Part shown: positions 47,998 to 61,059 of the stretch, piece after piece
Position numbering within the stretch: the first letter of the stretch is position 1
Layout of the letters: each line of letters opens with the position of its first letter
Assembly: GCF_024166365.1 (NCBI RefSeq)
Contig: NC_064819.1
Span: 2,616,501-2,680,500, forward strand
DNA length: 64,000 nucleotides
Reading direction: 5' to 3'
DNA from: Elephas maximus indicus
Lineage: Eukaryota > Chordata > Mammalia > Proboscidea > Elephantidae
Position numbers and translations under genes: made by a program
Notes under the pieces: model-generated
What the model saw: only the letters and a program-made list of their open reading frames with translations
What the model was told of the DNA's origin: nothing
The model's database searches: none

Positions 47998-48060
47998 TGC
48001 GTGTGCACACATGTGTGAGTGCGTGTGTGTGCGTGCACGTGTGTGCGTGCTTGCATGCAC
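47998..48060. repeat. (GT)n microsatellite, impure
   Basis: Alternating purine-pyrimidine tract with GT, GC and AC steps (gtgcgtgtgcacacatgtgt and onward). It could adopt Z-DNA. Confidence 0.85.
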
Positions 48061-49613
48061 CGTAGGAATATTTGCGGTATGGATCCTTGGTTGGTTGTCT
48101 TACTTACCTTGGCTTTACCTAGCCAGTAAGTTAAAGTGAATAGAAGTATACTACCTAGATCTGTTTGATACTGCTTTGATATTGTACATAAGAGTATTTT
48201 CAAGGCATAAAAAATAAAAATAGGGGTTCAGTTACCGAATAAAGAGTATTATTAGGTAAACTATGATATTCACTTAATGGACCGTTTCAAGCAGTCTCCA
48301 GGCTACGAAGGACATCTGTTCCTAAATCTACCTTTGAGCTGAATTTGTAGGTAGGTTGAAACAGGTGCATATGGTTCTCCTTTAGCATCAGTTAGTCAGA
48401 TGTTTGCCTTAGTATATGTATGTATTTTACCTTTTTATGCATATCAAACACATAAGAAACACTTCCAAACCATGCAGTGTTTTTTATGAGCATCACAAAG
48501 TAGTACGTGAGACCATTATTACCAACCCTTGTATTTAACTCAAAATTTTAATATAATGGCTTTATGGCAGCCCGTATAAGTTACCCGTAAGTCAGCGTTT
48601 GTAACCTGGAGACTGCCAGTACACACTTAAAAATGATACTTACGAAGACTATGTAGAACATGGAAACTTTGAAGTGAAATAGTAATATTAAAGTTGTATT
48701 ACAGTATTGATTATGATTATGTAAAAAAACCCACTCATTTGTGTGGAAATAGTAACTTAGTCAGTAGTCAAGTGGTGAGATTTTCTCTTGTATGTTTAAA
48801 AAATTGCAAGCATATTGCTTCTGAAAAAAAAATTTAAAGAAAGGTATGCAGCATAAACACTTTATTTCTTTACTACTTACATCTTTTGACTGTCTTCTTG
48901 ACTAAATACATCATTGGTAAGTGTAGATGGAAACCAATGGGATTTCTTCAGTGGCTTGATTTTTCTTTATAACCTGAAATCAAGAAAATTTTCTAAAAAT
49001 TCGTAGAAAAGGCATAACTTTTTGATCTAGGAAAAATAAGAGGAACTTCTCACCCTGGGACTGTTTTAGGTGGCTTCATTGTTTTGAATTTATGACAACT
49101 TATTAACCAGAAATTTTCTGCTGTTCCCTATTTTAGCAAAATTGTATTGGGCCTGTTTTTATTAATATTTTTATGAGCTTCAAATATGCCCTTCTATCCT
49201 CTTAGATTATGCCCATGTTCTTTGCAGGTCCATTAATTTTTTTTGCTTGTTGTAATCATTTGGTTGTGTTTATGTTATGAAGCCAGATGTTGGTAAATAC
49301 AGCAGTACGCATTATGTCCTTTAAAAGTCTTAGTTCTTTAGGAAGTATTAGGAACAGTCAATTCTTGTTTATCCCACTACTCACTCTTCATTTCGGAACG
49401 CTCTGTTATGTCGCCTTGTTTTTTTCTTCTCCCTTTGCCAGAGTGTTTGTGATTCTAACATAGAATCAGCAGATAATGGAAAAGAAATATCCTCGATTAA
49501 AAAAAAAGAAAAAGATAAACAGGTAAAAGCTCATAAAGTCTTTTGCATTATCGGTTATTGAATTTATAGGTGTTGAAATCAGGCTGAAGTAAATCTGGGT
49601 GTCATCACCCTAT

Positions 49614-49825
49614 GTTGTTGTTAGGTGTTGTTGAGTTGATTTTCAATTTTCGACTCATAGGGATCCCTTGAGACAGAGTAGAACTGCCCCATAGGGTCTT
49701 CTAGGCTGTAATCTTTACAGGAGCATATTGCCTGGTCTTTGTCCCGCAGGGCTACTGGGTAGGTTCAAACCACCAACCTTTTGATTAGCAGCCGAACACT
49801 TAACCGTTAAGCAACCAGGGTTCCA
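49614..49825 (-). mobile_element. AfroSINE, first of two at one target site
   Basis: Antisense tail 'gttgttgttaggtgttgttg' to head gcaaccagggttcca. Flanked by gtcatcaccctat (49601-49613) and gtcatcactctat (49826-49838). Confidence 0.9.
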
Positions 49826-49838
49826 GTCATCACTCTAT

Positions 49839-50058
49839 CAAAAAAAAAAAAAAAAAAAAAATCCCGGTGCCATCGAGTCAATTCAGACTCATAGCGACCC
49901 TATAGGACAGAGTAGAACTGCCCCAAAGGGTTTCCTAGGCTGTAATCTCTTTGGAAGCAGATTGCCACATCTTTCTCCTGTGGAGCGGCCAGTGGATTTG
50001 AACTGTTGACCTTTGGGTTAGCAGCCAAGCGCTTTAACCACTGTGCCGCCAGGGCTCT
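49839..50058 (-). mobile_element. AfroSINE, second of two at one target site
   Basis: A-rich left end, then 'cggtgccatcgagtcaattc' to head gtgccgccagggctct. Flanked by gtcatcactctat at 49826-49838 and 50059-50071. Confidence 0.93.
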
Positions 50059-51351
50059 GTCATCACTCTATAGTGGCTTCATTTTCAGTGGGCTCCTTAA
50101 GTCTCAAAACCTCTCTCCTCATCAAGCAATGCCTACCTCATTGGATGGTTGTTAAGGGTTAAAGGAGATGGAATGCCTGGAGCATGATGTGTGTGTGCTT
50201 AACAAATGGTAGTTGATATTCTCTACTTTTAATTCTTTTGAGTTACTGCTGGGCAAGACATTATGATATCCTGAAAGGAGGGCATCAGAAAACGACGAAT
50301 ACACTCCTCAAGGGCAAGGCTACTTGAATCTGTTTGTGTAACAGTCTTATTATTGATCATAGACTTTTAACTTGTAAATTTATTCTGTAGAACTTAAAAC
50401 ACTAAATACAACATTTTGTTACTCTGGTTAAAACTTTGGGTTTTCCCATTCAATATTGTACAATTTTATTTACAAAAATGTGAACTGAAAGGAATATGTG
50501 ACTTTATTTTTAGAAATGGTATAAAATAGCTTATGCACAAGGCTATTGACAAACCTTAAACATATTTAGCTGTTAGTTTGAATTCTTTTCACATTAATTG
50601 TCTGCCCTTCACTGTTTCTTCTTCAGAAATACTTTTGTTTTGATATTAATTGAAACAGAGGAATACATTTTTATAGTCTGTTAGTCCAATTTGCCACCTG
50701 TGATTTTTCTGTGCTTTTCTAAGTCTTGGGTTTACTTCTGTCCACACATTTCCTTCTTTTCCACTTCAATAATTTTTATTAACTGTTACAATAATGATCT
50801 CATGGTTGCCCTTATTGAAAAGCTTTTGGTCTATTCTCTTCCTTCTTAAAAAATAACACTATGAAATATTTATGCATACAAAAATATTTATTCGGGAAAT
50901 TCTCTCCTTGCTTGCCATGTGGGCTAATTCAGTGGACTAGTGAAGATAAGAGGCACCCATCTTTCCTATCCGGCTTACATTGGCTCCCTTGAAGGTCCCA
51001 AGGTGGCTGCCATAGTTCCCGACGTTCCCTGCATGTGACTACATCCCGAGGAAGAGTGTCGTTTCTCCTGGCCTGTATCTTTTACAAGAGCAAAGAAGTC
51101 ATTCCCAGAGGCTCCCCAGCAGACTTTGCCTTACTTCTTCTTGGTCAGAACATCATTGCATGCTCATTTCCAAACCAGTCGTTGGCAAGGAAACTGGAAT
51201 TACCGTGATGGGTGTACCAAAGTTGGAACAAAGTTGGGCTTTTGTTGGCCAAGACAAAAAAGAAGGAGCAGTTAATCTGCCACATAAGTGTTTCCAGCGG
51301 GGTTGCTAGGTGGATTAAATGAGATGAATAGGAACATTGTACAAAATGGCT

Positions 51352-51509
51352 CCCTTCCCGTTGCCGTTAAGCCGATTCCAACTCATTATCAACCCTACAG
51401 GACAGAGTAGACATGCCCCAAAGAGTTTCCATGGGGCACCTTGTGGATTCAAACTGCCGACATTTTGGTTAGCAGCTTAAGCTCTTAACCACTGTGCCAC
51501 CAGGCTTCC
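51352..51509 (-). mobile_element. AfroSINE with 11-bp target duplication
   Basis: 'cgttgccgttaagccgattc' to head gtgccaccaggcttcc. acaaaatggct is at 51341-51351 and 51510-51520. Confidence 0.94.
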
Positions 51510-52710
51510 ACAAAATGGCTAGTACCCCATAAATATAATGTTATTAGATGGAATTCTACTTACTCTGTAACTTTTTGACCAAGCATGAACATATTAAACA
51601 ATTTAGGATGCTTTTTCTCTCTGAGGATAAACAGTATATGAAAAAAAGTATTTGGTTGTAATCTGTTAGGGTCTCCTTCACCTTTAAAAAAAAAACCTGT
51701 GCTTTCCAAGGGCAGCCTTTAGTCATTTTGGAAGAATACACTTTTTCAAGTGTCAGATTAAAATTATACTTTAATCTCAGCGAAGCACCTTGGGATTTTA
51801 TAAGTGAATAAATACTGCTTTGGAACCTTGGTATTTAGCTTTTATATTCCACCTCTCTACTATCCCCACTAGCTGTATCATCCAAGACTCTGGTAGTAAA
51901 AAGAATTGATTGCGGAATGATGAATTGACCAGGTATAGTCCATTAGCCAGCAGCAGAGCATCTCCAAATTCGCGGTGGACCTTGTGTAATGGAGGAACGC
52001 AGAGAAAAGGGCCTCTGGTGTGATTTTCCACTGCAGTGTCCTGTACGTAGCGTCTGTGGAGGACAGAGTGATGACTCATTGGATCAGATGTTGCCTGTGC
52101 TAACGTTCTGGATTTTTACCTCCCCTAGCAGATTTTATTTATTTTTTAATCATTTACAACTATGAAAAAAACCCCTACGGTTTGTGACTAAAATCTTAGT
52201 TTTAAGTGGTATTTACTTTTCATCTTTGAATAAGGTAAGAGTCAAACAGCTGAAGACTGTTGATTTCTCTGTCAGTGTAGCTGTGTATACCGCACTTCGT
52301 GAAAGCAGCTGTTTTCAAAGGAGGTGTTCACACTTCTATTTTTTAGATGATTGAGAGCCACAGGAATAACTGTATTTCATATTAAGGATGAGTTATTAAA
52401 TAGCATATACGGTAAAACCTGGGAAAGCTGAACCTGTGTACGGTGGAAGCCTGTCAGAGAAGGAAAACTCACTAGATGTTTATGAGGAAGAATTCTTAAT
52501 AGACAGTGGTAGGAGAGTGGTGAGCATCCTGTCAAAGGCAGAAAACTTGCGAGACCCGGGGAAAAAAAGGCAGTCCTGTCAAGTTCTGGCTCTCATAGGT
52601 TTCACTGTATAACTATTCTGTGTAGCGTTAAATCAAATCAGTGATCTTTGGACCTTATGTCATGGAGATTTGGGATAAGATTACCTTTCAGTATAACCTC
52701 ACTTGCAATA

Positions 52711-52873
52711 CCTGTAAACACGTTGCTGCCCAGTCGATTCCAACTCATAGCAGCCCTATAGGACAGAGTAGAGCTGCCCCATAGAGTTTCCAAGGAGCAC
52801 CTGGTGGGTTTGAACTGCCGACCTTTTGGTTAGCAGCCGTAGCACTTAACCACTACGCCACCAGGGTTTCCTA
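52711..52873 (-). mobile_element. AfroSINE with 10-bp target duplication
   Basis: 'cacgttgctgcccagtcgat' to head ctacgccaccagggtttcct. acttgcaata is at 52701-52710 and 52874-52883. Confidence 0.94.
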
Positions 52874-53448
52874 ACTTGCAATATAACTTGTTTATTGAAA
52901 GTCAAAATATTTTGAGAGGTTGTTTTCTTAGTATCTTTAACAACTTATGCTTTTTCACATAGAGGCATGCGCACTTAATACTGAAGGGGAAGATTCTAGT
53001 GGGGTATTTTTATATTTGGAAGATACACGTATTAACCAGATGAATACACTGTGGATCTAGGTAAATTTGTAGAATTAACGCTTAGGCTCTTGGTTTCCTT
53101 TTTGGCTTGATGTCAGTGTTCCCAAAGCTTGCTGTGTTTGGTCAGGATTACCAGCTGAGTGGTACACCATAAAGTGGCTGAATCATGACCAGACTGATTC
53201 GATTTCTACTGATCATTGCTCATACCCATTATATGTTTAGCGGTTCCCACTGTTTAGCATAAAAAGGAAGTATGTACATATTGACTTAGAAAATGAGAAC
53301 AGACACCATTGTTGCCTCATGAACTCTCTAGACCACCGTCGTGAGCCCTAAGGGATCTGAGCTACCTGTGGGGAAGCCTTACTGCATACTCTGATGTATC
53401 CTTATTTATCTTTAGAGTTTCATTTTAGCCTCCCCTAAGTCACTCATG

Positions 53449-53606
53449 GAAACCCTGGTGGTGTAGTGGTTAAATGCTACGGCCGCTAACCAAAATATCA
53501 GCAGTTCAAATTCACCAGGCGCTCCTCGGAAACTATGGGGCAGTTCTGCTCTGTCCTGTAGGGTCGCTATGAGTTGGAATCGACTTGAAGACGGTGGGTT
53601 TTGGTG
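53449..53606 (+). mobile_element. AfroSINE
   Basis: ggaaaccctggtggtgtagt to 'gagttggaatcgacttgaag' and ggtgggttttgg. A short loss is seen at the 'ggaaactatggggcag' site. The flanks (agtcact, aatcact) are only partly alike. Confidence 0.93.
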
Positions 53607-54884
53607 GAAATCACTAATGTCCCGTGCCAAGTCTAGGTTAAGTGCCTCTCCATGCTTTTCTATACCAGCTGGTACTGCTCCTATGACACCACGTATGTCA
53701 TCCTGTTGTCACTGCCTGTTTGTCTTTCCGTCTCACCTGGCTAGAAGTTCCTCGGGGGAGAGATTGTGCCTTCCTACATTGTATTTTGTACCCATAATAC
53801 AGCATCTGACACATTACTGATGCTTAAAAAAATGTACACCTACTTCTCACTTACCAACTGTATCATCTGACATTTTACATCTACAACAACAGTAAGGAAT
53901 CTGCTGTCTGACTGTTTTGATCATCAGCAGTGTACATCTGGTAGTACCGAATGCCGAGATGGGAGTAGTGCTGGCTGTCAGGGTTAAGGTTATGTGTCGG
54001 CTTGGCTGCGCAGCGATTGCCAGTGGTTTGGCTGCTATGTAGCGATGTAGTCATCCCCCATTTGTGATCCGATGTGGTCAACCTTCATTTTCGCATAGCA
54101 CCGATTTTTGCGTAACGGCCTTGTCTTGGGAACCTAACCATGTCGATAAGTGAGGAGTGGGTGTATTTAGTTTTTGTAAATAATGTTATGGTGAAATATA
54201 CATAATAACTAATAGCTAGGAATAAAACTAGCCAAGTCACTGGACTTAGCTGAAGGGACAATAAAAGAAAACATTAGGCACTTTTTAGAAATTAGGCTAT
54301 TTTCTCCTGCATAAACAGAATAAAGTCAGTAGTTACCAGTATTAACTTTTCTGCTAGACGGAGAGTTAGGTGCCTCACAACCTTAGATTTTACAGATGAA
54401 GCAGGGGCTCAAAAGGATTTGAGAATTTCGTTTGTCCAAAGACACAACCCGTAAATTCAGACTGATCTGAGTGACTTAAAACCTTGGTCTCTGTCTCCAA
54501 AGAAAAAGAAACATCTAGAACAGGTGAAGTAGTACCCATAATGGCCTCTAGAGCATTGTTTCTTGTTTTGTTTGCTGTTTCAAAAGAAACACAGATGCCC
54601 TGAGATACTTCCAGAGGAAGGTAGCTGCAGGAGTGAAGGACCTGAAAAAGCTTATTCTTTGAGGGACAGTTGAAGGCACTGGAGATAATTTGCCTGGACA
54701 GGCAACATAATCTGTTTGGCCACATTGCTTGGAAGAAATAAGCCAGAGGGTAGAAATACAAGGAAATAGATTTGGATTGGATATAAGACTGAACTCTCAA
54801 GATTTCTCAAAGTAGGATGGCTTTTTCCAGTAGTACTACCAATACAATTTTGTAAAGTATTTTACGTTTCACATTTTCAGGGGG

Positions 54885-55055
54885 AATATTTGAATACATT
54901 TGCAATTTAATCACACCCTCGTGGGGTTGGTGGCAGCATCACTTCTATTTTTCAAACGATGACATTAAGAGATTTTAATTCACCGAAGATCTGCAGCGAG
55001 TCATTGGTAGGACTAGGATGTGATCCCGAGTCTTCTGACTCAAGACCTCATGCTG
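54885..55055 (-). mobile_element. MIR-like fragment
   Basis: 'caatttaatcacaccctcgt', 'gatgacattaagagatttta' and 'cgagtcttctgactc' follow the antisense MIR order, with the usual gaggaaactgag phrase strongly changed. Confidence 0.5.
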
Positions 55056-55329
55056 TTAGCACTTTAATGGGCAGGTGACCATGTGTCATGAATGTCACTT
55101 AGGAAATACCCGTACATGGGAGGAAGTTAGACTGTATGATTGTTCTGGTCTGAAAATCTTTGATTTTCTGAAGGTCGAAAGTAGCTTTCCCCGACCCATT
55201 TCCCAACTATTATGTTTATCTTTAAACTTTGCTACTTTGTTCCCCTAGTACCTAAGTAGTTGCTAGAAAAAAAGTTGTTTCCTTATATTTTAGGTTGGGG
55301 CAGTCCCAAACTTGCTCCTACTCAATGGT

Positions 55330-55688
55330 CCCTTCTTTTGCGTCTTCAGGAAGCAGAAAAGTGTTGTGAACCGATTTCCCTGTATCTTTAGCCTTTTCTT
55401 TACCTCCTCCCTTAATTGCCCTTCTTTCAATTTAATTTTCATCGTGAGGACACCAGAATCCTGTTTCCTTTATTTGCACAGTGATGTCTACAGTTTATTT
55501 CCTCTCTACATAATTCCACCGTTTTCTGTTACCAGTGGCACTGTTGTTCCCCTCTCCCTGCCTTCGTCTGTGTCAACAAATTACCAGTCTGATTGATCAT
55601 GTCCACCCATAACTGATACCATCTCAAAGTTCTTGACACTTTCCTTGCCCCTCTGACCATATTCTCCTCACTTACAAGGTCTCCCATA
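55330..55688. mobile_element. L2-like remnant, interrupted by the 55.7 kb L1
   Basis: CT-rich, 'ctccctgccttcgtctgtgt' and 'ccttgcccctctgaccatat' resemble L2 3' wording; it may resume at 60196 beyond the L1. Weak. Confidence 0.3.
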
Positions 55689-55703
55689 TCGCCATGTGGT
55701 TTT

Positions 55704-58700
55704 TTTTTTTATTAACTTTTATTGAGCTTCAAGTGAACGTTTACAAATCAAGTCAGACTGTCACATATAAGTTTATATACATCTTACTCCATACACCCAC
55801 TTGCTCTCCCCCTAATGAGTCAGCCCTTCCAGTCTCTCCTTTCGTGACAATTTTGCCAGCTTCCAACTCTCTCTATCTTCCCATCCCCCCTCCAGACAGG
55901 AGACGCCAACACAGTCTCAAGTGTCCACCTGATATAATTAGCTCACTGTTCATCAGCATCTCTCGCCTACCCACTGTCCAGTCCCTTTCATGTCTGATGA
56001 GTTGTCTTCGGGGATGGTTCCTGTCCTGTGTCAACAGAAGGTCTGGGGACCATGGCCGCCGGGATTCTTCTAGTCTCAGTCAGACCATTAAGTATGGTCT
56101 TTTTATGAGAATTTGGGGTCTGCATCCCACTGATCTCCTGCTCCCTCAGGGGTTCTCTATTGTGCTCCCTGTCAGGGCAGTCATCGGTTGTGGCCAGGCA
56201 CCAACTAGTTCTTCTGGTCTCAGGATGATGTAGGTCTCTGGTTCATGTGGCCCTTTCTGTCTCTTGGGCTCTTAGTTGTCGTGTGACCTTGGTGTTCTTC
56301 ATTTTCCTTTGCTCCAGGAGGGTTGAGACCAATTGATGCATCTTAGATGGCCGCTTGTTAGCATTTAAGACCCCAGACACCACATTTCAAAGTGGGATGC
56401 AGAATGTTTTCATGATAGAATTATTTTGCCAGTTGACTTAGAAGTCCCCTTAAACCATGGTCCCCAAACCCCCGCCCTTGCTCTGCTGACCTTTGAAGCA
56501 TTCATTTTATCCCGGAAACTTATTTGCTTTTGGTCCAGTCCAACTGAGCTGACCTTCCATGTATTGAGTGTTGTCTTTCCCTTCACCTAAAGCAGTTCTT
56601 ATCTACTAATTAATCAGTAAAAAACCCTCTCCCTCCCTCCCTCCCTCCCCCCCTCGTAACCACAAAAGTATGCGTTCTTCTCAGTTTATACTATTTCTCA
56701 AGATCTTATAATAGTGGTCTTATACAATATTTGTCCTTTTGCCTCTGACTCATTTCGCTCAGCATAATGCCTTCCAGGTTCCTCCATGTTATGAAATGTT
56801 TCACAGACTCGTCACTGTTCTTTATCGATGCGTAGTATTCCATTGTGTGAATATACCACAATTTATTTACCCATTCATCTGTTGATGGACACCTTGGTTG
56901 CTTCCAGCTTTTTGCTATTGTAAACAGAGCTGCAATAAACGTGGGTGTGCATATATCTGTTTGTATGAAGGCTCTTGTATCTCTAGGGTATATTCCAAGG
57001 AGTGGGATTTCTGGGTTGTATGGTAGTTCTATTTCTAACTGTTTAAGATAACGCCAGATAGATTTCCAAAGTGGTTGTACCATTTTGCATTCCCACCAGC
57101 AGTGTATAAGAGTTCCAATCTCTCCGCAGCCTCTCCAACATTTATTATTTTGTGTTTTTTGACAAATTAATCATGCCAGCCTTGTTGGAGTGAGATGGAA
57201 TCACATCGTGGTTTTAATTTGCATTCTCTAATGGCTAATGATCGAGAGCATTTTCTCATGTATCTGTTAGCTGCCTGAATATCTTCTTTAGTGAAGTGTG
57301 TGTTCATATCCTTTGTCCACTTCTTGATTGGGTTGTTTGTCTTTTTGTGGTTGAGTTTTGACAGAATCATGTAGATTTTAGAGATCAGGCGCTGGTCGGA
57401 GATGTCATAGCTGAATATTCTTTCCCAGTCTGTAGGTGGTCTTTTTACTCTTTTGGTGAAGTCTTTAGATGAGCATAGGTGTTTGATTTTTAGGAGTTCC
57501 CAGTTATCTGGTTTCTCTACGTCATTTTTGGTAATGTTTTGTATTCTGTTTATGCCTTGTATTAGGGCTCCTAAGGTTGTCCCTATTTTTTCTTCCATGA
57601 TCTTTACCGTTTTTAGTCTTTATGTTTAGGTCTTTGATCCACTTGGAGTTAGTTTTTGTGCATGGTGTGAGGTATGGGTCCTGTTTCATTTTTTTGCAAA
57701 TGGATATCCAGTTATGCCACACCATTTGTTAAAAAGACTATCTTTTCCCCAATTAACTGACACTGGGCCTTTGTCAAATATCAGCTGCTCATATGTGGAT
57801 GGATTTATATCTGGGTTCTCAATTCTGTTCCATTGGTCTATGTGCCTGTTGTTGTACCAATACCAGGCTGTTTTGACTACTGTAGCTGTAAAATAGGTTC
57901 TGAAATAGGTAGAGTGAGGCTTCCTACTTTCTTCTTCTTTTTCAGTAATGCTTTGCTTATCCGGGGCTTCTTTCCCTTCCATATGAAGTTGGTGATTTGT
58001 TTCTCTATCCCCTTAAAAAATGACATTGGAATTTGGATCGGAAGTGCATTGTATGTATAGATGGCTTTTGGTAGAATGGACATTTTTACTATGCTAAGTC
58101 TTCCTATCCATGAGCAAGATATGTTTTTCCACTTAAGTATGTCCTCTTGAATTTCTTGTAGTAGAGCTTTGTAGTTTTCTTTGTATAGGTCTTTTACATC
58201 CTTGGTAAGATTTATTCCTAAGTATTTTATCTTCTTGGGGGCTACTGTGAATGGTATTGATTTGGTTATTTCCTCTTCGATGTTCTTTTTGTTGATGTAG
58301 AGGAATCCAAGTGATTTTTGTATGTTTATCTTATAACCTAAGACTCTTCCAAACTCTTCTATTAGTTTCAGTAGTTTTCTGGAGGATTCCTTAGGGTTTT
58401 CTGTGTATAAGATCATGTCATCTGCAAATAGAGATAATTTTACTTCCTCCTTGTCAATCCAGATGCCCTTTATTTCTTTGTCTAGCCTAATTGCTCTGGC
58501 TAGGACTTCTAGCACGATGTTGAATAAGAGCGGTGATAAAGGGCATCCTTGTCTGGTTCCTGTTCTCAAGGGAAATGCTTTCAGGTTCTCTCCATTTAGA
58601 GTGATGTTGGCTTTTGGCTTTGCACAGATCCCCTTTATTATGTTGAGGAATTTTCCTTCAATTCCTATTTTGGTGAGAGTTTTTTCATAAATAGGTGTTG

Positions 58701-60180
58701 GACTTTGTCAAATGCCTTTTCTGCATCAATTGATAAGATCATGTGGTTTTTGTCTTTTGTTTTATTTATGTGATGGATTACATTAATGGTTTTTCTGATA
58801 TTAAACCAGCCTTGCATACCTGGTATAAATCCCACTTGATCAGGGTGAATTATTTTTTTGATAATGTTGTTGAATTCCATTGGCTAGAATTTTGTTGAGG
58901 ATTTTTGCATCTATGTTCATGAGGGATATAGGTCTGTAATTTTCTTTTTTTGTAATGTCTTTACCTGGTTTTGGTATCAGGGAGATGGTGGCTTCATAGA
59001 ATGAATTGGGTAGTATTCCGTCATTTTCTATGCTTTGAAATACCTTTAGTAGTAGTGGTGTTAACTCTTCTCTGAAAGTTTGGTAGAACTCTGCAGTGAA
59101 GCCATCCGGGCCAGGGCTTTTTTTTGTTGGGAGTTTTTTGATTACCGTTTCAATGTCTTTTTTTGTTATGGGTCTATTTAGTTGTTCTACTTCTGAATGT
59201 GTTAGTTTAGGTAGGTAGTGTTTTTCCAGGAATTCATCCATTTCTTCTAGGTTTGCAAATTTGTTAGAGTACAATTTTTCGTAATAATCTGATATGATTC
59301 TTTTAATTTCAGTTGGTTCTGTTGTGATGTGGTCCTTCTCGTTTCTTATTCGGGTTATTTGTTTCCTTTCCTGTTTTTCTTTAGTCAGTCTAGCCAATGG
59401 TTTATCAATTTTGTTAATTTTTTCAAAGAACCAGCTTTTGGCTTTGTTAATTCTTTCAATTGTTTTTCTGTTCTCTAATTCATTTAGTTCAGCTCTAATT
59501 TTTATTATTTGTTTTCTTCTGGTGCCTGATGGATTCTTTTGTTGCTCAGTTTCTATTTGTTCAAGTTGTAGGGACAGTTCTCTGCTTTTGGCTCTTTCTT
59601 CTTTTTGTATGTGTGCATTTATCGATATAAATTGGCCTCTGAGCACTGCTTTTGCTGTGTCCCAGAGGTTTTGATAGGAAGTATTTTCATTCTCGTTGCT
59701 TTCTAAGAATTTCCTTATTCCCTCCTTGATGTCTTCTATAACCCAGTCTTTTTTCAGGAGGGTATTGTTCAGTTTCCAAGTATTTGATTTCTTTTCCCTA
59801 GTTTTTCTGTTATTGATCTCTAGTTTTATTGCCTTGTGGTCTGAGAAGATGCTTTGTAATATTTCGATGTTTTGGACTCTGCAAAGGTTCGTTTTATGAC
59901 CTAATATGTGGTCTATTCTAGAGAATGTTCCATGTGCGCTAGAAAAAAAAGTATACTTTGCAGCAGTTGGGTGGAGAGTTCTGTATAAGTCAATGAGGTC
60001 AAGTTGGTTGATTGTTGTAAGTAGGTCTTCCGTGTCTCTATTGAGCTTCTTACTGAATGTCCTGTCCTTCTCCGAAAGTGGTGTGTTGAAGTCTCCTACT
60101 ATAATTGTGGAGGTGTCTATCTCACTTTTCAGTTCTGTTAAAGTTTGATTTATGTATCTTGCAGCCCTGTCATTGGGTGT
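55704..60180 (-). mobile_element. Young 5'-truncated L1 (4.5 kb) with 15-bp target duplications
   Basis: tcgccatgtggtttt occurs at 55689-55703 and 60181-60195, and the right copy continues AA, a TTTT/AA endonuclease site. In minus sense it starts inside the ORF2 endonuclease (near the PNDRAARY motif), then RT: 59646-58840 holds [12 protein letters not shown] and [10 protein letters not shown], 58569-57877 holds the catalytic FADDM. The C-terminal part follows at 57598-57167 and 57083-56706, and a 3' UTR of about 1 kb with a CCCT run. A few frameshifts break ORF2. Confidence 0.97.
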
Positions 60181-60195
60181 TCGCCATGTGGTTTT

Positions 60196-60700
60196 AATGT
60201 TTACTTTTTGTGTGTTTGCCGGCTTCTTTAATCCCTCAGTTCTTCCCTGTTAGCCCAGTCCACCATCCCCCTTCTGACAGCACTAAATACATCAAACTAG
60301 GACTGCATTCTTAATGACTGCAGTGTTACACTGTCTTCCCAGTTCCATGACATTTTTGCTAGTCATTTACAAGTTGTGCTCTGTGGAGTAGAGCACCTTC
60401 AGTGGCCCCAGAAAGACTGAAAAACACTTCTCAGCACTGTCTGAATTATATCCCCAAGGCTCAGTGTTTCCTTCTCCTTTCTGGATTCTTTTGTTTGGAC
60501 TTAGATGTTACCTCATCTACCCTGCACAATCAACGTCACAGTGTACTTTCTACTACCTGTGCCCTGTGCTTATCCGCGTTGGCCTACACTGCTCCTCCAT
60601 CAGAATGTTCTCCTCTGTTCCAGTGCGTTGTTTCACCTCAATTTAGCATTTAAGTCAGTCTGCTTTCCAGTACAGTTGTTTAGCCTCTTGAGGATAGTCA
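60196..60700. mobile_element. L2-like remnant
   Basis: 'taatccctcagttcttccct', 'ccaccatcccccttctgaca' and 'cactgctcctccatcagaat' have L2-like phrasing, probably the continuation of the block before the L1. Confidence 0.3.
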
Positions 60701-60763
60701 CACGTTAACCCTTATCCCCTAAACAAAGTACGGTGTCTTTCCCTTGGTAAACAAAAACAAGAC

Positions 60764-60943
60764 AAAAAAGACAGTTGCAATTAAGTCGGCTCTGACTCAC
60801 GGGGGCCCCCCGTGTGTCAGAGTAGAACTGTGCTCCGTAGGGTTTTCAGTGGTTGGCTTATGGGAAGTTGATCTCCAGGCCTTACTTCTTAGGCACCTTT
60901 TGTTTAGTGGCCAAGTGCTTAATGGTGCCGTTCAGGGACTCCC
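60764..60943 (-). mobile_element. AfroSINE, diverged
   Basis: 'gttgcaattaagtcggctct', a gacggggg/cccccc variant of the gcgaccc box, 'gctccgtagggttttcagtg' and head gtgccgttcagggactccc. Confidence 0.82.
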
Positions 60944-61059
60944 TTTCCCTTGGTAGGAGCTGAGTAAATGTCTAATGAATTGAATTTTATTTACGCAAGT
61001 CTTAACAATTTCCAGAGCTTTCAACTGTTCTTGCCTGCATTCCTCCCCTCTGCCCCTAC

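Noticed and set aside
50900-51330. Possible old interspersed repeat ('ctcctggcctgtatctttta', 'gcttgccatgtgggctaatt')
   Set aside because: Phrases feel familiar from ancient mammalian repeats but I cannot assign a family or ends, so it was not listed as a feature.
54390-54800. 136-codon minus-strand frame
   Set aside because: No domain, no splice sites in phase with a neighbour, no codon bias I can judge; it lies inside ATP6V1A intron 1 on the opposite strand.
55694-56233. 179-codon plus-strand frame, similar to the 166-codon frame at 11366-11866
   Set aside because: Both are antisense readings of the same L1 3' UTR; their likeness reflects the repeat and not a gene family.
57877-59646. Long minus-strand frames with reverse transcriptase motifs as possible host genes
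   Set aside because: They are pieces of L1 ORF2 inside a 5'-truncated insertion with target duplications.
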